A stretch of DNA of 64,000 nt from Bradyrhizobium nivariense. GTDB lineage: Bacteria > Pseudomonadota > Alphaproteobacteria > Rhizobiales > Xanthobacteraceae. Location of the stretch: the NCBI RefSeq assembly GCF_029846715.1, contig NZ_JARVWW010000004.1:124001-188000 (forward strand), in the 5' to 3' direction. The position numbers were made by a program, and so were the translations under genes. The notes under the pieces were generated by a model. It was not told where the DNA came from and ran no database searches. It saw only the letters and a list, made by a program, of their open reading frames with translations. Of the stretch, positions 8,152 to 17,457 are shown piece after piece (position 1 is the first letter of the stretch; every line of letters begins with the position of its first letter).

Positions 8152-9765
8152 TCAGGCCGGCTCGGTGTTGCGGGAGCGATCGGGCATTGCGGCGGAAAGG
8201 ACGTTACCAAGAGCGCTCTGCTTGTCGCGGCGGCGTTGCACCGAGGAAGGAATGCGCATGGCTTCGCGGTACTTCGCGACCGTGCGGCGGGCAATATCAA
8301 TGCCCGAGCCGCGCAAGCGTTCCACGATGGTATCGTCGGACAGGATCGCGGCGGGCGCCTCCGAATCGATCAGCTGCTTGATGTGGTGACGCACGGCTTC
8401 GGCCGAATGCGCCTCGCCGCCGTCGGCCGAGGCGATCGAGGCCGTGAAGAAATATTTCAGCTCGAACGTGCCACGATTGGTCGCCATGTATTTGTTGGCG
8501 GTGACGCGCGACACCGTGGATTCATGCATCTGGATGGCGTCGGCGACGGCCTTCAGATTGAGCGGCCGCAGATGCGCCACGCCATGGGTGAAGAAGCCGT
8601 CCTGCTGGCGCACGATCTCGGTCGCAACTTTCAGGATGGTGCGGGCGCGCTGATCGAGCGCGCGCACCAGCCAGGTCGCGTTCTGGAGCGCGTCGGTGAA
8701 ATAGGATTTGTCGCCGTCCTTGCCGATCTTCTTCGACAGCTGCGAATAGTAGGTCTGGTTGACCAGCACGCGCGGCAAGGTGTCGCTGTTGAGCTCGACA
8801 TGCCAGCCGCCATCGGGACCCGGGCGGACATAGACATCAGGCACCATGGTCTGGAGCCGGGCCGAACCGAACTTCATGCCGGGCTTGGGATTGAGCCGGC
8901 GGATCTCGCCGATCATGTCGGCGATGTCCTCGTCGTCGACGCCGCAGAGCTTGCGCAAGGCTCCGATGTCGCGCTTGGCGAGAAGATCGAGATGCTCGAC
9001 CAGGGCCTGCATCGCGGGATCGTAGCGGTCGAGCTCGCGGAGCTGGATCGCCAGGCATTCGCTCAAATTGCGCGCGCAGACGCCGGGCGGATCGAATTTT
9101 TGCAGAACGGCAAGGACGTTCTCGACGTCCTGTTGCGATGCGCCAAGCCGCTCGGCAGCCTGGCCGAGATCCGGCGGCAGATAGCCGGCCTCGTCGACGA
9201 GGTCGATCAGGTATTGGCCGATCATGCGCTGCGCGGCGCCGGTGAAGGCAACCGAGAGCTGCTCGGCGAGATGGTCGCCGAGCGTGGTCTCCGCGGCGAC
9301 GAAGGCTTCGAGATTGTAGTTCTCGTCACCGGAGGCACCGCCGCCCCATTCGGTATAGGTGGTCGGCGCCGCATCCTGGGCGTTGCGCGCCGCCGTCTCG
9401 GCCGGTTCCTCGGAGAAGACGTTGTCCAGCCCGGTGTCCAGGGTCTGCTCGATCTCGGCGCGGGTGCCGAGATCCTTGCTCATCCACTCTTCCTGGCCGG
9501 GCTCGAAGGCCTCGCCCGGACCGCCGCCCGGCTCGTCGTTGTGGCCGCCGTCGCTGTCGTTGAACTGGCCGGTTTCGGCCGGGGCCTCGCCCGCGGGCGG
9601 CTCGTCGTTGGCCCGCTCCAGCAGGGGGTTACGCTCGAGTTCCTCTTCCACGAACGTCGTGAGATCGAGATTGGACAATTGCAGCAGCTTGATCGCCTGC
9701 ATCAACTGCGGCGTCATGACCAGCGACTGCGATTGCCGGAACTCTAATCTCTGCGTAAGCGCCAT
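8152..9765 (-). CDS. rpoN: RNA polymerase sigma-54 factor
   Basis: This 537-residue sigma factor recognises -24/-12 promoters and needs enhancer-binding ATPases for open complex formation. Region I is the Gln/Leu-rich start MALTQRLEFRQSQSLVMTPQ, followed by an acidic region II (about 60-140), the core-binding region, a helix-turn-helix and the RpoN box ARRTVAKYRE at 492-501. The gene lies between lptB and hpf, the typical chromosomal place. Some Bradyrhizobium strains carry two rpoN genes; whether a second exists here cannot be seen. Confidence 0.97.
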   Translation of the reverse strand: MALTQRLEFRQSQSLVMTPQLMQAIKLLQLSNLDLTTFVEEELERNPLLERANDEPPAGEAPAETGQFNDSDGGHNDEPGGGPGEAFEPGQEEWMSKDLGTRAEIEQTLDTGLDNVFSEEPAETAARNAQDAAPTTYTEWGGGASGDENYNLEAFVAAETTLGDHLAEQLSVAFTGAAQRMIGQYLIDLVDEAGYLPPDLGQAAERLGASQQDVENVLAVLQKFDPPGVCARNLSECLAIQLRELDRYDPAMQALVEHLDLLAKRDIGALRKLCGVDDEDIADMIGEIRRLNPKPGMKFGSARLQTMVPDVYVRPGPDGGWHVELNSDTLPRVLVNQTYYSQLSKKIGKDGDKSYFTDALQNATWLVRALDQRARTILKVATEIVRQQDGFFTHGVAHLRPLNLKAVADAIQMHESTVSRVTANKYMATNRGTFELKYFFTASIASADGGEAHSAEAVRHHIKQLIDSEAPAAILSDDTIVERLRGSGIDIARRTVAKYREAMRIPSSVQRRRDKQSALGNVLSAAMPDRSRNTEPA

Positions 9766-9856
9766 GAAGCAAGAACCGATCCCAAAAAGTTGGTCCGATT
9801 TTTGCTTATCCTAGTCCGAGCCCGATGTACACGGCTTGACGAATTGGAAAAACGGG

Positions 9857-10855
9857 CTAGAGGCGGAATTCCTCGCCAAGGTAAAGGCGGCGCACGTCCG
9901 GATCGGCGACGATCTCATCCGGGCTACCCTCGGTCAAGATTTCACCGGCATAGACGATGTAGGCGCGATCGGTGAGGCCGAGCGTCTCGCGAACGTTGTG
10001 GTCGGTGATCAGCACGCCGATGCCGCGATTGGTGAGATGGCGGACGAGATCCTGGATGTCGCCGACCGCGATCGGATCGATGCCGGCAAACGGCTCGTCG
10101 AGCAGCATGTAGTTCGGACGCGTCGCCAGCGCGCGCGCGATCTCGACGCGACGACGCTCGCCGCCGGACAGCGCGATCGACGGCGATTTCCGCAGGCGCG
10201 TGATGTTGAATTCGTCGAGCAGCGAGTCGAGCTGCTGCTCGCGCTTCTTGCGCGAGGGCTCGACCACTTCGAGCACGGCGCGGATATTCTGCTCGACGGT
10301 GAGGCCGCGGAAGATCGAGGCTTCCTGCGGCAGATAACCGATGCCGAGCCGCGCGCGCTGATACATCGGCAACTTGGTGACGTCGTGGCCGTCGAGCTCG
10401 ATCGCGCCGCGGTCGGCCTTGATCAGGCCGGTGATCATGTAGAACACGGTGGTCTTGCCGGCGCCGTTCGGACCGAGCAGGCCGACGGCTTCGCCGCGGC
10501 GGACATAGATGCTGACGCCGCGCACGACCTGGCGGCTGCCAAAACTCTTTTCCACGCTATGCACAGCCAGGAAGCCCGGCCGCTTCAGAAGCTGCGGCCC
10601 GCCGGCGCCGTTGGGCCTGCTGGCAGCCCTGACGGGGTGAACCGCCTGGGCCCGGGGCCGCTCGGCTTGATAGTCGCCCTGGAACTGATCGGGCGCATGC
10701 ATCGGCTGGTCGCGGGCGATCGGCGGAGCATCCCGCACCGGGCTGGCCACGAGACCGCCGACGCTGTCACCGAGGGCGGTGATGTCCTGACGCGCAAATC
10801 CTGGCCGGCCGCGTTTGGCGGGGCGCCGCCGGAACATATTGAAGAGATCGACCAT
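9857..10855 (-). CDS. lptB: LPS export ABC transporter ATP-binding protein, N-terminally extended
   Basis: This protein of about 332 residues powers LptB2FGC, which extracts LPS from the inner membrane. Walker A GPNGAGKT is at about 128-135, with signature [15 protein letters not shown] and Walker [12 protein letters not shown]. The ABC domain begins near residue 95. The first 90 or so residues, rich in Arg, Pro and Ala, are not part of the usual 240-residue LptB and look disordered. The start at 10855 ([12 protein letters not shown]) has GAGAAGG upstream; a start at 10939 would add 28 basic residues. It follows lptA. The role of the extension is unknown. Confidence 0.93.
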   Translation of the reverse strand: MVDLFNMFRRRPAKRGRPGFARQDITALGDSVGGLVASPVRDAPPIARDQPMHAPDQFQGDYQAERPRAQAVHPVRAASRPNGAGGPQLLKRPGFLAVHSVEKSFGSRQVVRGVSIYVRRGEAVGLLGPNGAGKTTVFYMITGLIKADRGAIELDGHDVTKLPMYQRARLGIGYLPQEASIFRGLTVEQNIRAVLEVVEPSRKKREQQLDSLLDEFNITRLRKSPSIALSGGERRRVEIARALATRPNYMLLDEPFAGIDPIAVGDIQDLVRHLTNRGIGVLITDHNVRETLGLTDRAYIVYAGEILTEGSPDEIVADPDVRRLYLGEEFRL

Positions 10856-11091
10856 CCCCGCCTTCTCGCCTTTCGCGACGATCCTGCGCGATATTCGCGC
10901 GATCTGCCGCGCCGGCCTCAGGATTCGCCGACGCAGCATGAATGAAGGGATGTCTCATGCCCAGTGAAACACGCCCGAAAAGCGGCGAACCCCGCTTCGA
11001 AAGCCCTTCGCGCTAGATACAGTCTCGCCGGGCAAGCTTCAACCTCGGATCAGCAGCGCTTGACCCAAGCGTTTGAAATCATTCCTGGAAT

Positions 11092-11805
11092 TTACTTTGG
11101 TTTAGTTGCGCCAGGCAATTGCAAAGGCCCCGCGCCGGGCTTGCCCGGGGCCCCGGACCCGCAATCATTGCCGCCGCCCTGCGGCAGCAGCGCCTGCACC
11201 CGGCCGCTGTCGGATTCCACACGCGACACGCCCGTTGTCATGTCGACAGCCAGCCGGTCGCCGCGCAGCACGTTCTTACACTGCGTCAAGACGACGCCGC
11301 CAAGCATGGTGATGAGGTTGGTCTTGGTGTCGAACACGGCGGTCTCGCCTGTTACCACCTGGTCCTTCTGGGTGACGACGACATTACCGCGCGCCTCCAG
11401 CCGCTTGATCGAGGAGCTGCCACCCGGGCCCGGCGTCGCCGACTGCATCGGGGCGCCCTTTGCCGCCTTCGCCGCAGGCTGCGGCGTGGCTGGCTTGTCG
11501 CCGCCCGAATCGTAAAACACCACCAGCGTCTTCGAGGTCATGGTGGTGTCGCCCTGGATGACCTTCACGTTGCCGTGGAAGGTCGCCTCCTTCTTCTTGT
11601 CGCGCATCTCAAGCGAGGCGGCTTCGATCTGGATCGGCTGATCGCGATTCTGCGAAAAGCCCTGCATCGCGTTGGGCACGCTGGCTGAGCTCTGCGCGTG
11701 GGCCTCACCGGATGCGATCAAGAGACTGACGACAAGCGCGGACGCGCTAACGATGGCGCTGCGCTTGCTGTCATTGCGCGTAAAAAACCTGATCATGAAA
11801 ATCAC
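11092..11805 (-). CDS. lptA: LPS transport periplasmic protein LptA (OstA-like)
   Basis: This 237-residue protein has a signal peptide of about 38 residues ending in SGEAHAQS, then an OstA/LptA jelly-roll domain (QPIQIEAASLEMRDKKKEAT, FHGNVKVIQGDTTMTSKTL and a repeat of this unit). It forms the periplasmic bridge carrying LPS to LptD. The family-typical linker rich in Pro, Ala and Gly at about 110-135 is an insertion between beta strands. The GTG at 11805 overlaps the lptC stop (GTGA), and an ATG at 11796 is an alternative. Confidence 0.9.
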   Translation of the reverse strand: MIFMIRFFTRNDSKRSAIVSASALVVSLLIASGEAHAQSSASVPNAMQGFSQNRDQPIQIEAASLEMRDKKKEATFHGNVKVIQGDTTMTSKTLVVFYDSGGDKPATPQPAAKAAKGAPMQSATPGPGGSSSIKRLEARGNVVVTQKDQVVTGETAVFDTKTNLITMLGGVVLTQCKNVLRGDRLAVDMTTGVSRVESDSGRVQALLPQGGGNDCGSGAPGKPGAGPLQLPGATKPK

Positions 11806-12527
11806 TTTGAATTGGCAGACTTGTTCTGGGGCGTACGCGTCTTCACCGGCGGTGCGGGCTCGGGCGGCGCCGGCTGAGCGGCCGGGTCGTCCAGCTTGTC
11901 CAGGTGCATCACCACATTGCCCTCGAAGCGGATGACGTCGCCGCCTTCCGTAATCCGCAGCCGATCGGCAGTCAGCGTGCCGTTGGTCAGCTTGACGTCG
12001 ACATGCTCATCCGACGAGACCGTGCCCTTGCCCATGTCGACGAAGGCCGAGTTCAGCCGCGCCTCGTAGCCGGTCGAGGTGCGCAGGAAGATGTCCTTGT
12101 GCAGGTCGAGCTGCTGCTGCTTGTTGTCGAACCTTCCGGTGCGGGCATCGAGGAACAGCGTCGACTGGTCTTCCATCAGCACTTTCGCGCGCAAATCATG
12201 GAGATCGACGTGATCGGGGTCTGTGATGTCCTGTGTCGCGGTCTTGGCCCAGAGCTCGTAGGGCCGCTGGTCCGGGGTGAAGCCGGACATATGCGGCGAT
12301 TCCATCGTGATTTTGGTACCCGTCACCACGAGGTTTCCGGAGTCGAGCTTCACGGGGATCTGGAAGGGATTGAGGAAGGTCGAGACAGCGACGATCGCAG
12401 CCAGGGCCAGGACCACCGTCGCTGGCACCGCGATGCGCAGAATCCGCACCAGGCGGCTGTGGCGTGCCGCGCCGGCGAACTTCGCCGCAAGCGCGGCGTC
12501 GTAGGTGGGATACTGGGCCGAATTCAC
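11802..12527 (-). CDS. lptC: LPS export component LptC
   Basis: This 241-residue protein has one N-terminal membrane anchor (about 30-52, ILRIAVPATVVLALAAIVAV) and a periplasmic beta-domain that receives LPS from LptBFG and passes it to LptA. The LVVTGTKITMESPHMSGFTP stretch is typical of the alphaproteobacterial LptC (DUF1239) group. The Pro-rich tail PPEPAPPVKTRTPQNKS is not conserved in E. coli LptC. It is coupled with lptA by a 4-bp overlap and sits 145 bp after the RNase D-like gene. Confidence 0.92.
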   Translation of the reverse strand: MNSAQYPTYDAALAAKFAGAARHSRLVRILRIAVPATVVLALAAIVAVSTFLNPFQIPVKLDSGNLVVTGTKITMESPHMSGFTPDQRPYELWAKTATQDITDPDHVDLHDLRAKVLMEDQSTLFLDARTGRFDNKQQQLDLHKDIFLRTSTGYEARLNSAFVDMGKGTVSSDEHVDVKLTNGTLTADRLRITEGGDVIRFEGNVVMHLDKLDDPAAQPAPPEPAPPVKTRTPQNKSANSK

Positions 12528-12672
12528 CTGGGCTCCTGAGGTGTCGCTCGCCTGGTCTGGTCGACGGGCACCCCATTGTAGCCGGCAACGCCAAATTATG
12601 CAGCCCGCGACAGGCCGTTAGGAAAGTGTCCGAAACGGGGCGCCAACTCGCCTCAGCGGCCGGCCGGGCCGC

Positions 12673-13287
12673 TCAGGAATGCGCAAAGATGTCCTCTTCG
12701 GCCCAGCCCTGGAGGTCGAGCAGGGCACGGGTCGGCAGGAAGTCGAAGCAGGCTTTGGCCAGCGCGGTGCGACCTTCCCGCGCCAGCATGGCATCGAGCC
12801 GCTCGCGCAAGGCATGCAGATGCAGCACGTCGGAAGCGGCGTAGGCGAGCTGCGGCTCGGTCAGGCTGTCGGAACCCCAATCGCTCGATTGCTGCTGCTT
12901 GGAGAGGTCGACATTGAGCACCTCGCGCACGAGGTCCTTGAGGCCATGGCGGTCGGTATAGGTGCGGATCAGGCGGGAGGCGATCTTGGTGCAGTAGATC
13001 GGCCCGGTCATGACGCCAAAGGTCTGGTACAGCACCGCGACGTCGAACCGCGCAAAGTGGAAGATCTTGGTGATCGCAGGATTGGCCAGCAGGGCCTTCA
13101 GGTTCGGCGCGTCGGTATGCCCCTTGGGCATCTGGACCACGTCCGCGCTGCCGTCGCCGGGCGAGAGCTGCACCACGCAGAGCCGGTCGCGGTGCGGGTT
13201 CAGGCCCATGGTCTCGGTGTCGATCGCCACCGCTCCGGTGTAGCGGGACAGATCGGGCAGGTCGCCGCGGTGCAGGCGTACGGTCAT
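12673..13287 (-). CDS. RNase D-like 3'-5' exonuclease (DEDDy, short form)
   Basis: This 204-residue exonuclease has the DEDDy set: AIDTETMGL near residue 21, the HFARFDVAVL segment near 78, and YAASDVLHLHAL near 140. It lacks the HRDC domains of full-length RNase D (about 370 residues), as do many short alphaproteobacterial proteins that lie beside lptC. RNase D trims tRNA and other structured RNA 3' ends; the exact substrate of the short form is not established. It heads the minus-strand run toward lptC. Confidence 0.88.
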   Translation of the reverse strand: MTVRLHRGDLPDLSRYTGAVAIDTETMGLNPHRDRLCVVQLSPGDGSADVVQMPKGHTDAPNLKALLANPAITKIFHFARFDVAVLYQTFGVMTGPIYCTKIASRLIRTYTDRHGLKDLVREVLNVDLSKQQQSSDWGSDSLTEPQLAYAASDVLHLHALRERLDAMLAREGRTALAKACFDFLPTRALLDLQGWAEEDIFAHS

Positions 13288-13406
13288 GGCGTTTCAAACC
13301 TCAATCGAATCGGTACACCCTGACAGGCTAATACCCGGGACAGATGCTGGCGAGGGCCGGCCGCGATGTATCCGCTGGCAGCCGCCGGCGCAAGCATCCG
13401 GCGCGG

Positions 13407-14927
13407 CTAGTAATTCAGCCGCACGAGCACGTCGTTGATGCCGAAGGGGCTGGCGCCCGCATCGCACGCGCCGCGCCGCACGAAGACGCAGGCCGGCTTC
13501 TCATCGCTCATCATTGCGCAATTTCGTCGCGAGAAGTCCGCCGGCAATTCGCTTGCCAGGTTCGCCGGGCCGATGATGCGGTTGAACTCGGCTTGGTGCG
13601 TCTTCACCAGAGCCGGAAGTTGTCCCTTGGCCAGCGGGTCGTCCGGATAAAAGGAATAGACCGGCCGGCGGGCCGCGAGCTGCCCACGTCCGGGCACAAA
13701 GGGGTCGTGCATCGCGTACAGGGCCAGACCGCAGACTTCAGGATCGGCCTCCAGCTCCGCCGCCAATCGGGCCTCGCCGTTGCCGCGCATCCAGTTGTCA
13801 CGCATGATGAGTGTAGCGCCCGACAGACCGAGCGAGAGCAGCAGCCAGCCGGCACATACGACAGGAAGTGCCCGCGAGCGCCACGCGCTTTGCCGGCGCA
13901 TTATCTGGACCCAATCGGCGGAGCCAAGTGCGGCAGCGATGATCAGCAGGGCGATCGACAGGAAAATGAAACGGTATTCCTTGTGCACGATCATGCTGTG
14001 AAACGCGACGTTCACGACCGCCGCGACGATCAGCAGGGGCGCATGTCGCCAGCCGCGCCAGAGCGCCAGCAGCATCAGCAGCGTCGTGCCCGACCACAGA
14101 ATTGAAGCCTGGAGGACGTAAGCGGCCGCCGGCGCGACACCGAATTCCGATGCGCGGTCATGCAGGAGGTTCTGCTGGATGTTTTGGACCAGCCACGCAA
14201 ACGGCGCCGAGCCGTGGACCATGTCGACGGCGCCGGACAGCACCAGGACGACACATCCACCCGCGACCAGGGCAATCGCGTTTCGCGGATCCCGCCAGCA
14301 CGCCGCCACCGCAAACACCGCGCAAGCCGGCACATATTGGAAGCGCCAGACACAGGCGAGAGCAAGCAGTGCGCCTGCGGTGAAGAGCCGGTTTCGCGCG
14401 GGTTCGCCCGTCAGCAGATAAGCCGCCGGCAGGATCGCGGCCGTCGCCAGCGGTTCGCTCAGTGTGTGGGGCGCGTAATAGACCAGCTCGAACCAGACCG
14501 CGGCGGCAAACGCCGCGACGACGGCATGCGACCTGGAGATGCGTTCGCCGAAATGCCAGGCCGTCACGACGATCGACAGCGAGGCGAGCCCGACCACCAG
14601 GCGAGGCACGACGAAGGCGCCCCACCCGCCCGGCGCAAGCCAGTCTCCCAGAGCGACCGGCCCTGCGAACAAGGTCGGCAGAAACCAGCTCCGAATGCCG
14701 TCGCGCCATTCCCAGGTGACGACCCCCTGATGGCCAAGCAGGCGCCAGGCCGGCTCCAGATACTGATAGATCTCGTCGTTGTGGATGATGTTCGGCCAGA
14801 ACGCGAGCGGCAGCCGGACTGCCGCGGCCAGCAGCAGCAATGCGCACAAGGCGCCGTACCGCGCCGCAAAGCTTTCGGCTTTGAGGACAGGTGCGGTGGC
14901 GGACAGAGCTGCGGCGCTACTCGTCAT
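13407..14927 (-). CDS. GT22-like (Alg9/GPI mannosyltransferase type) membrane protein
   Basis: This 506-residue protein has about 10-12 hydrophobic segments. The first periplasmic loop carries NIIHNDEIYQYLEPAWRL followed by VVTWEWRDGIRSW, closely matching the Asp/Glu loop and TWEW..IRS signature of the eukaryotic-type Alg9/GPI mannosyltransferase family (GT-C, GT22). Such enzymes use polyprenyl-phosphate mannose. The C-terminal 120 residues are soluble and contain several Cys. The start at 14927 overlaps the stop of the upstream gene (ATGA), so the longer frame running to 16199 is not used. The acceptor is unknown, and the activity is inferred from motif only. Confidence 0.8.
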   Translation of the reverse strand: MTSSAAALSATAPVLKAESFAARYGALCALLLLAAAVRLPLAFWPNIIHNDEIYQYLEPAWRLLGHQGVVTWEWRDGIRSWFLPTLFAGPVALGDWLAPGGWGAFVVPRLVVGLASLSIVVTAWHFGERISRSHAVVAAFAAAVWFELVYYAPHTLSEPLATAAILPAAYLLTGEPARNRLFTAGALLALACVWRFQYVPACAVFAVAACWRDPRNAIALVAGGCVVLVLSGAVDMVHGSAPFAWLVQNIQQNLLHDRASEFGVAPAAAYVLQASILWSGTTLLMLLALWRGWRHAPLLIVAAVVNVAFHSMIVHKEYRFIFLSIALLIIAAALGSADWVQIMRRQSAWRSRALPVVCAGWLLLSLGLSGATLIMRDNWMRGNGEARLAAELEADPEVCGLALYAMHDPFVPGRGQLAARRPVYSFYPDDPLAKGQLPALVKTHQAEFNRIIGPANLASELPADFSRRNCAMMSDEKPACVFVRRGACDAGASPFGINDVLVRLNY

Positions 14928-16582
14928 CGTGTTTTGGCTTCGCCGGCAAGACCGGATTGCGGCCTGACGTAAACGGTCTCGTAAGTGCCGGTGTATTGCT
15001 CGCGCCAGCCGCGCCGCTCCACGAGAAACTGCCGCAGCTGTTCGTGCGCCTTGACCCACAGCACGGCGTCGATCCGGTATTTGTCGAGCACCATGTCCCA
15101 CGCCGCCTCGTCGACCTCCCAGCTCACCAGCTTGAAATAGTCGCGCAGCAAGTCGTCCGGATAGGCGGTCGCGGCGCGGCCGTCGACGAACGGGGGAACG
15201 GTGCCGTGCGTCCCGAAAATCAGATAGCCGCCGACGTTCCAATTGTTCAGGACCCGCGCACCGGCAAAATGCTTTTGCAGATAGCCGGCATCTTCGGTCG
15301 ACAGCATCGGCGGAAGTGCGAGCGCCGGCGCAACGCGCAAATAGGCCATCGGCAGGGTGCACAGACCGACGATGCCGGCGGCCAGCAACGGTCCACGCAC
15401 GTCGAGACCGGTGAGACGCCCAGGCAGCAGGCGGCTGAGGTGAAGCGCCATCGGCGCGGTCGAGAATATGAAGAAGAAGGCGATGTACCTGAACTGATAC
15501 AGCCCCAGAATCAGGAACAGCCAGGACATCAATCTCGGTTCGAGCGGGATTGGCTTGGAGTTCCTGTAGCGAAGCTCGAGCGCGACGAAGGCCAGCATGT
15601 ACAGGATGCCGGGAATGCTGCCGGGCATTTCCATGTTGTGATAGTAGGACAGCCATTCGCCGATATTGCCCTGGACGAAGTGCCCCATCGTCGCAGCAGT
15701 ACCGGCATAGATATTCCAGCCGAGCGGATTGACGAATGTCGCGGCAAGACACCCGATCCCCGCGAGAGCAAGGATCCTGAGGTCGGCCCAGGCTCCTCTG
15801 AGCAAGGCGGCGCCGAAGAAGACGCCAATCACGAAAAAGCCGAGCAGAAAACCGCCGTGCAGATTGGCCCAGAGCGCCATCAACACGGGAAGCACGAACC
15901 ATCGCGTTCGTCGCAGGCATTCGCGATAGAACACGACGCAGAACAACATCGTGCATGTATTCGGCGAGACCGCGAGATACATGTTCGGCGAGGCTTCGTA
16001 AGCGGGATAGAGCAGGCAGGCAAAGAAGACCGAAACGCAAACCGCGATCGCCGACGCGCCGTAGCCAAGCGAGATCGCAGTCAGAATGCCGACGATCGCC
16101 GCGCCACAGGCCACCGTCAGCAGCACGAGGCCGCCAAAACCGGCGTATTGAAACGTCGCACTGGCAAGCGCGTCCCAGAGCCAGGACAGATTGAACCATG
16201 GCTTGTCACCGTGGGTGAACGACCAGGGGTCCTGCAGCGGGATAGCGTTGCGTTCCCGGATGAGATCTCCGGCCGCCAGATGCCAGCCCAGATCGTAGTG
16301 ACCGAGCAGAAGCGGCGCGTTCAAGACGTAGAACAGACAAATGAACGAGATCAGGAACAGATAAATTCCCGATCTCAGGAACAACGTGCTGATCGCGTTC
16401 GCAACCTTGTCGAATGTCGGCTCGTGCCAGACCTGGTGCTGATCCAAAGCGAGCCCGATGGCTCTGCGTGCCCGCCGATCACCGGTTGCGAGCCTGGACG
16501 CTGACTTAGGGCCAAGTTGTCTAAAGTGGAGTAAATTCGGATGGTGCAATCGAAGGGGGTTTGGCCGGATGGAATTCGGCAC
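14924..16582 (-). CDS. Multi-pass membrane protein, putative GT-C fold partner
   Basis: This protein of up to 552 residues has an N-terminal, non-hydrophobic Arg-rich stretch of about 65 residues, then some 10 membrane helices, then a soluble C-terminal domain (from about 430) with an ARVLNNWNVGGYLIFG segment. The first loop has HYDLGWHLAAGDLI, similar to the Asp-Xaa-Xaa-Trp-His-Leu motif of predicted GT-C membrane proteins. The true start may lie inside the listed frame, because the first 60 residues look unlike a membrane protein N-terminus. It is translationally coupled with the GT22-like gene and probably serves the same glycoconjugate. I cannot name its reaction. Confidence 0.65.
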   Translation of the reverse strand: MPNSIRPNPLRLHHPNLLHFRQLGPKSASRLATGDRRARRAIGLALDQHQVWHEPTFDKVANAISTLFLRSGIYLFLISFICLFYVLNAPLLLGHYDLGWHLAAGDLIRERNAIPLQDPWSFTHGDKPWFNLSWLWDALASATFQYAGFGGLVLLTVACGAAIVGILTAISLGYGASAIAVCVSVFFACLLYPAYEASPNMYLAVSPNTCTMLFCVVFYRECLRRTRWFVLPVLMALWANLHGGFLLGFFVIGVFFGAALLRGAWADLRILALAGIGCLAATFVNPLGWNIYAGTAATMGHFVQGNIGEWLSYYHNMEMPGSIPGILYMLAFVALELRYRNSKPIPLEPRLMSWLFLILGLYQFRYIAFFFIFSTAPMALHLSRLLPGRLTGLDVRGPLLAAGIVGLCTLPMAYLRVAPALALPPMLSTEDAGYLQKHFAGARVLNNWNVGGYLIFGTHGTVPPFVDGRAATAYPDDLLRDYFKLVSWEVDEAAWDMVLDKYRIDAVLWVKAHEQLRQFLVERRGWREQYTGTYETVYVRPQSGLAGEAKTR

Positions 16583-16677
16583 GGCCGCCGGCTTCAGAGG
16601 CCTCCAAGTGACTGTTTATGCTTGAAAATCCTAGCATCCAATAATAGTTATTGGTGGTAGGAACGGGACAATTTGGC

Positions 16678-16800
16678 ATGGCTGTGAGCGCTGATCTGGG
16701 AGAGACACTCGAGAGCGTGGTGAACGAGCTCGTGGCGTCCGGCCGATACCATTCCAAGAGCGAGGTCCTGCGCGAGGCCGCATCGATGGCACCACCGTGA
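16678..16800 (+). pseudogene. Truncated ParD-type antitoxin
   Basis: The 40-residue frame MAVSADLGETLESVVNELVA.. continues with SGRYHSKSEVLREAASM and matches the ribbon-helix-helix half of ParD antitoxins (usual length about 80 residues, with the C-terminal toxin-binding helix after REAL). The frame stops just after the RHH domain, so the toxin-neutralising tail is missing. No matching ParE lies directly downstream. It is best read as a remnant, although a DNA-binding RHH could still be made. Confidence 0.7.
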
Positions 16801-17036
16801 AACACCCCAATCCAAGGAAGCATCGATTGATTCGGCGGGCGCAGTGGAATCCCGATCGCGCGGGCATCGTGTGGATGCTGGCGTCAGCAATTATTGCTGT
16901 CACCATTTTTGCGGCGGTTGTAATTTACTACCCTTTCTTACCACAGCGGAACGCTGGTGCGGGCTTTGGACGCGACTGGGATTGCACCCCGCACCCTAGC
17001 GGCGAACCCACCTGCATCAAGAAGATTGGCCGATGA
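16797..17036 (+). CDS. Small single-pass membrane protein, unknown function
   Basis: This 79-residue protein starts at a GTG that overlaps the stop of the ParD fragment. A basic N-terminus (residues 1-22) is followed by one membrane helix (about 24-46, IVWMLASAIIAVTIFAAVV) and a short Cys-containing tail with DWDCTPHPSGEPTCIKK. The two Cys residues could form a disulfide outside the membrane. I do not recognise a named family. The helix and clean codon use make it more likely real than a shadow frame. Confidence 0.5.
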   Translation: MKHPNPRKHRLIRRAQWNPDRAGIVWMLASAIIAVTIFAAVVIYYPFLPQRNAGAGFGRDWDCTPHPSGEPTCIKKIGR

Positions 17037-17162
17037 AAGCGGCCCAACTGCTGAGGTTTCGATGAGCCTTAAGCGCGCCATCATTCGGGAACTCCCGGCT
17101 CAATCGACTCATCCCAAAGCAGCGACTCCGCTGTGGCCAAATTCTTGAATGCTTTGGTGATG

Positions 17163-17457
17163 CTACGAGCGCTGCTTCCAAACCAAGGGATCACGACTCG
17201 TGTGAAACACCGCGATGACATAGACCGCATCGTGCGTTTCACGAAACACGAGGATGTAAGGGAAGCGGCGTAACAAAGCGCGGCGTGTGTTCTTGAGAGC
17301 CGGCGGAAATTGCTTCGGATTCTCCGCGAGCCGCATCAGCGCTGTGCGCAAGGCTTCTCGAAATTGCGGCACGACATGCGGAGCGTGGGTGTCGTACCCA
17401 AAGGACGGCCTCGGCGAGGTCCGCCCTCGCCGCAGGCGTAAAAAGAATCTTGGCCAC
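17163..17457 (-). pseudogene. RelE/ParE-type toxin, frameshifted
   Basis: The N-terminal part MAKILFTPAARADLAEAVLW is in one frame and the rest, YDTHAPHVVPQFREALRTAL to the end SRDPLVWKQRS, is in the next frame. One extra G in a GGG run near 17399-17401 separates them; removing it restores a normal toxin of about 97 residues. Core features of the family (AENPKQFPP, RRFPYILVFRE, VYVIAVFHTSRDP) are intact. It directly follows the antitoxin gene. It is a recent loss of function or a sequencing error. Confidence 0.8.

Noticed and set aside
8236..9747. Plus-strand frame (503 residues) opposite rpoN
   Set aside because: Shadow frame; rpoN is clearly the coding strand with its RpoN box.
13407..16199. 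A 930-residue minus-strand frame suggesting a fused membrane protein
   Set aside because: The first 424 codons are out of frame with the real upstream gene (14924-16582) and have no homology-like pattern. The real gene starts at 14927 with an ATGA overlap.
17039..17162. A short minus-strand frame after the toxin stop with a coding-like look
   Set aside because: Only about 27 codons, no start and no recognisable domain; it could be a toxin remnant but cannot be supported.
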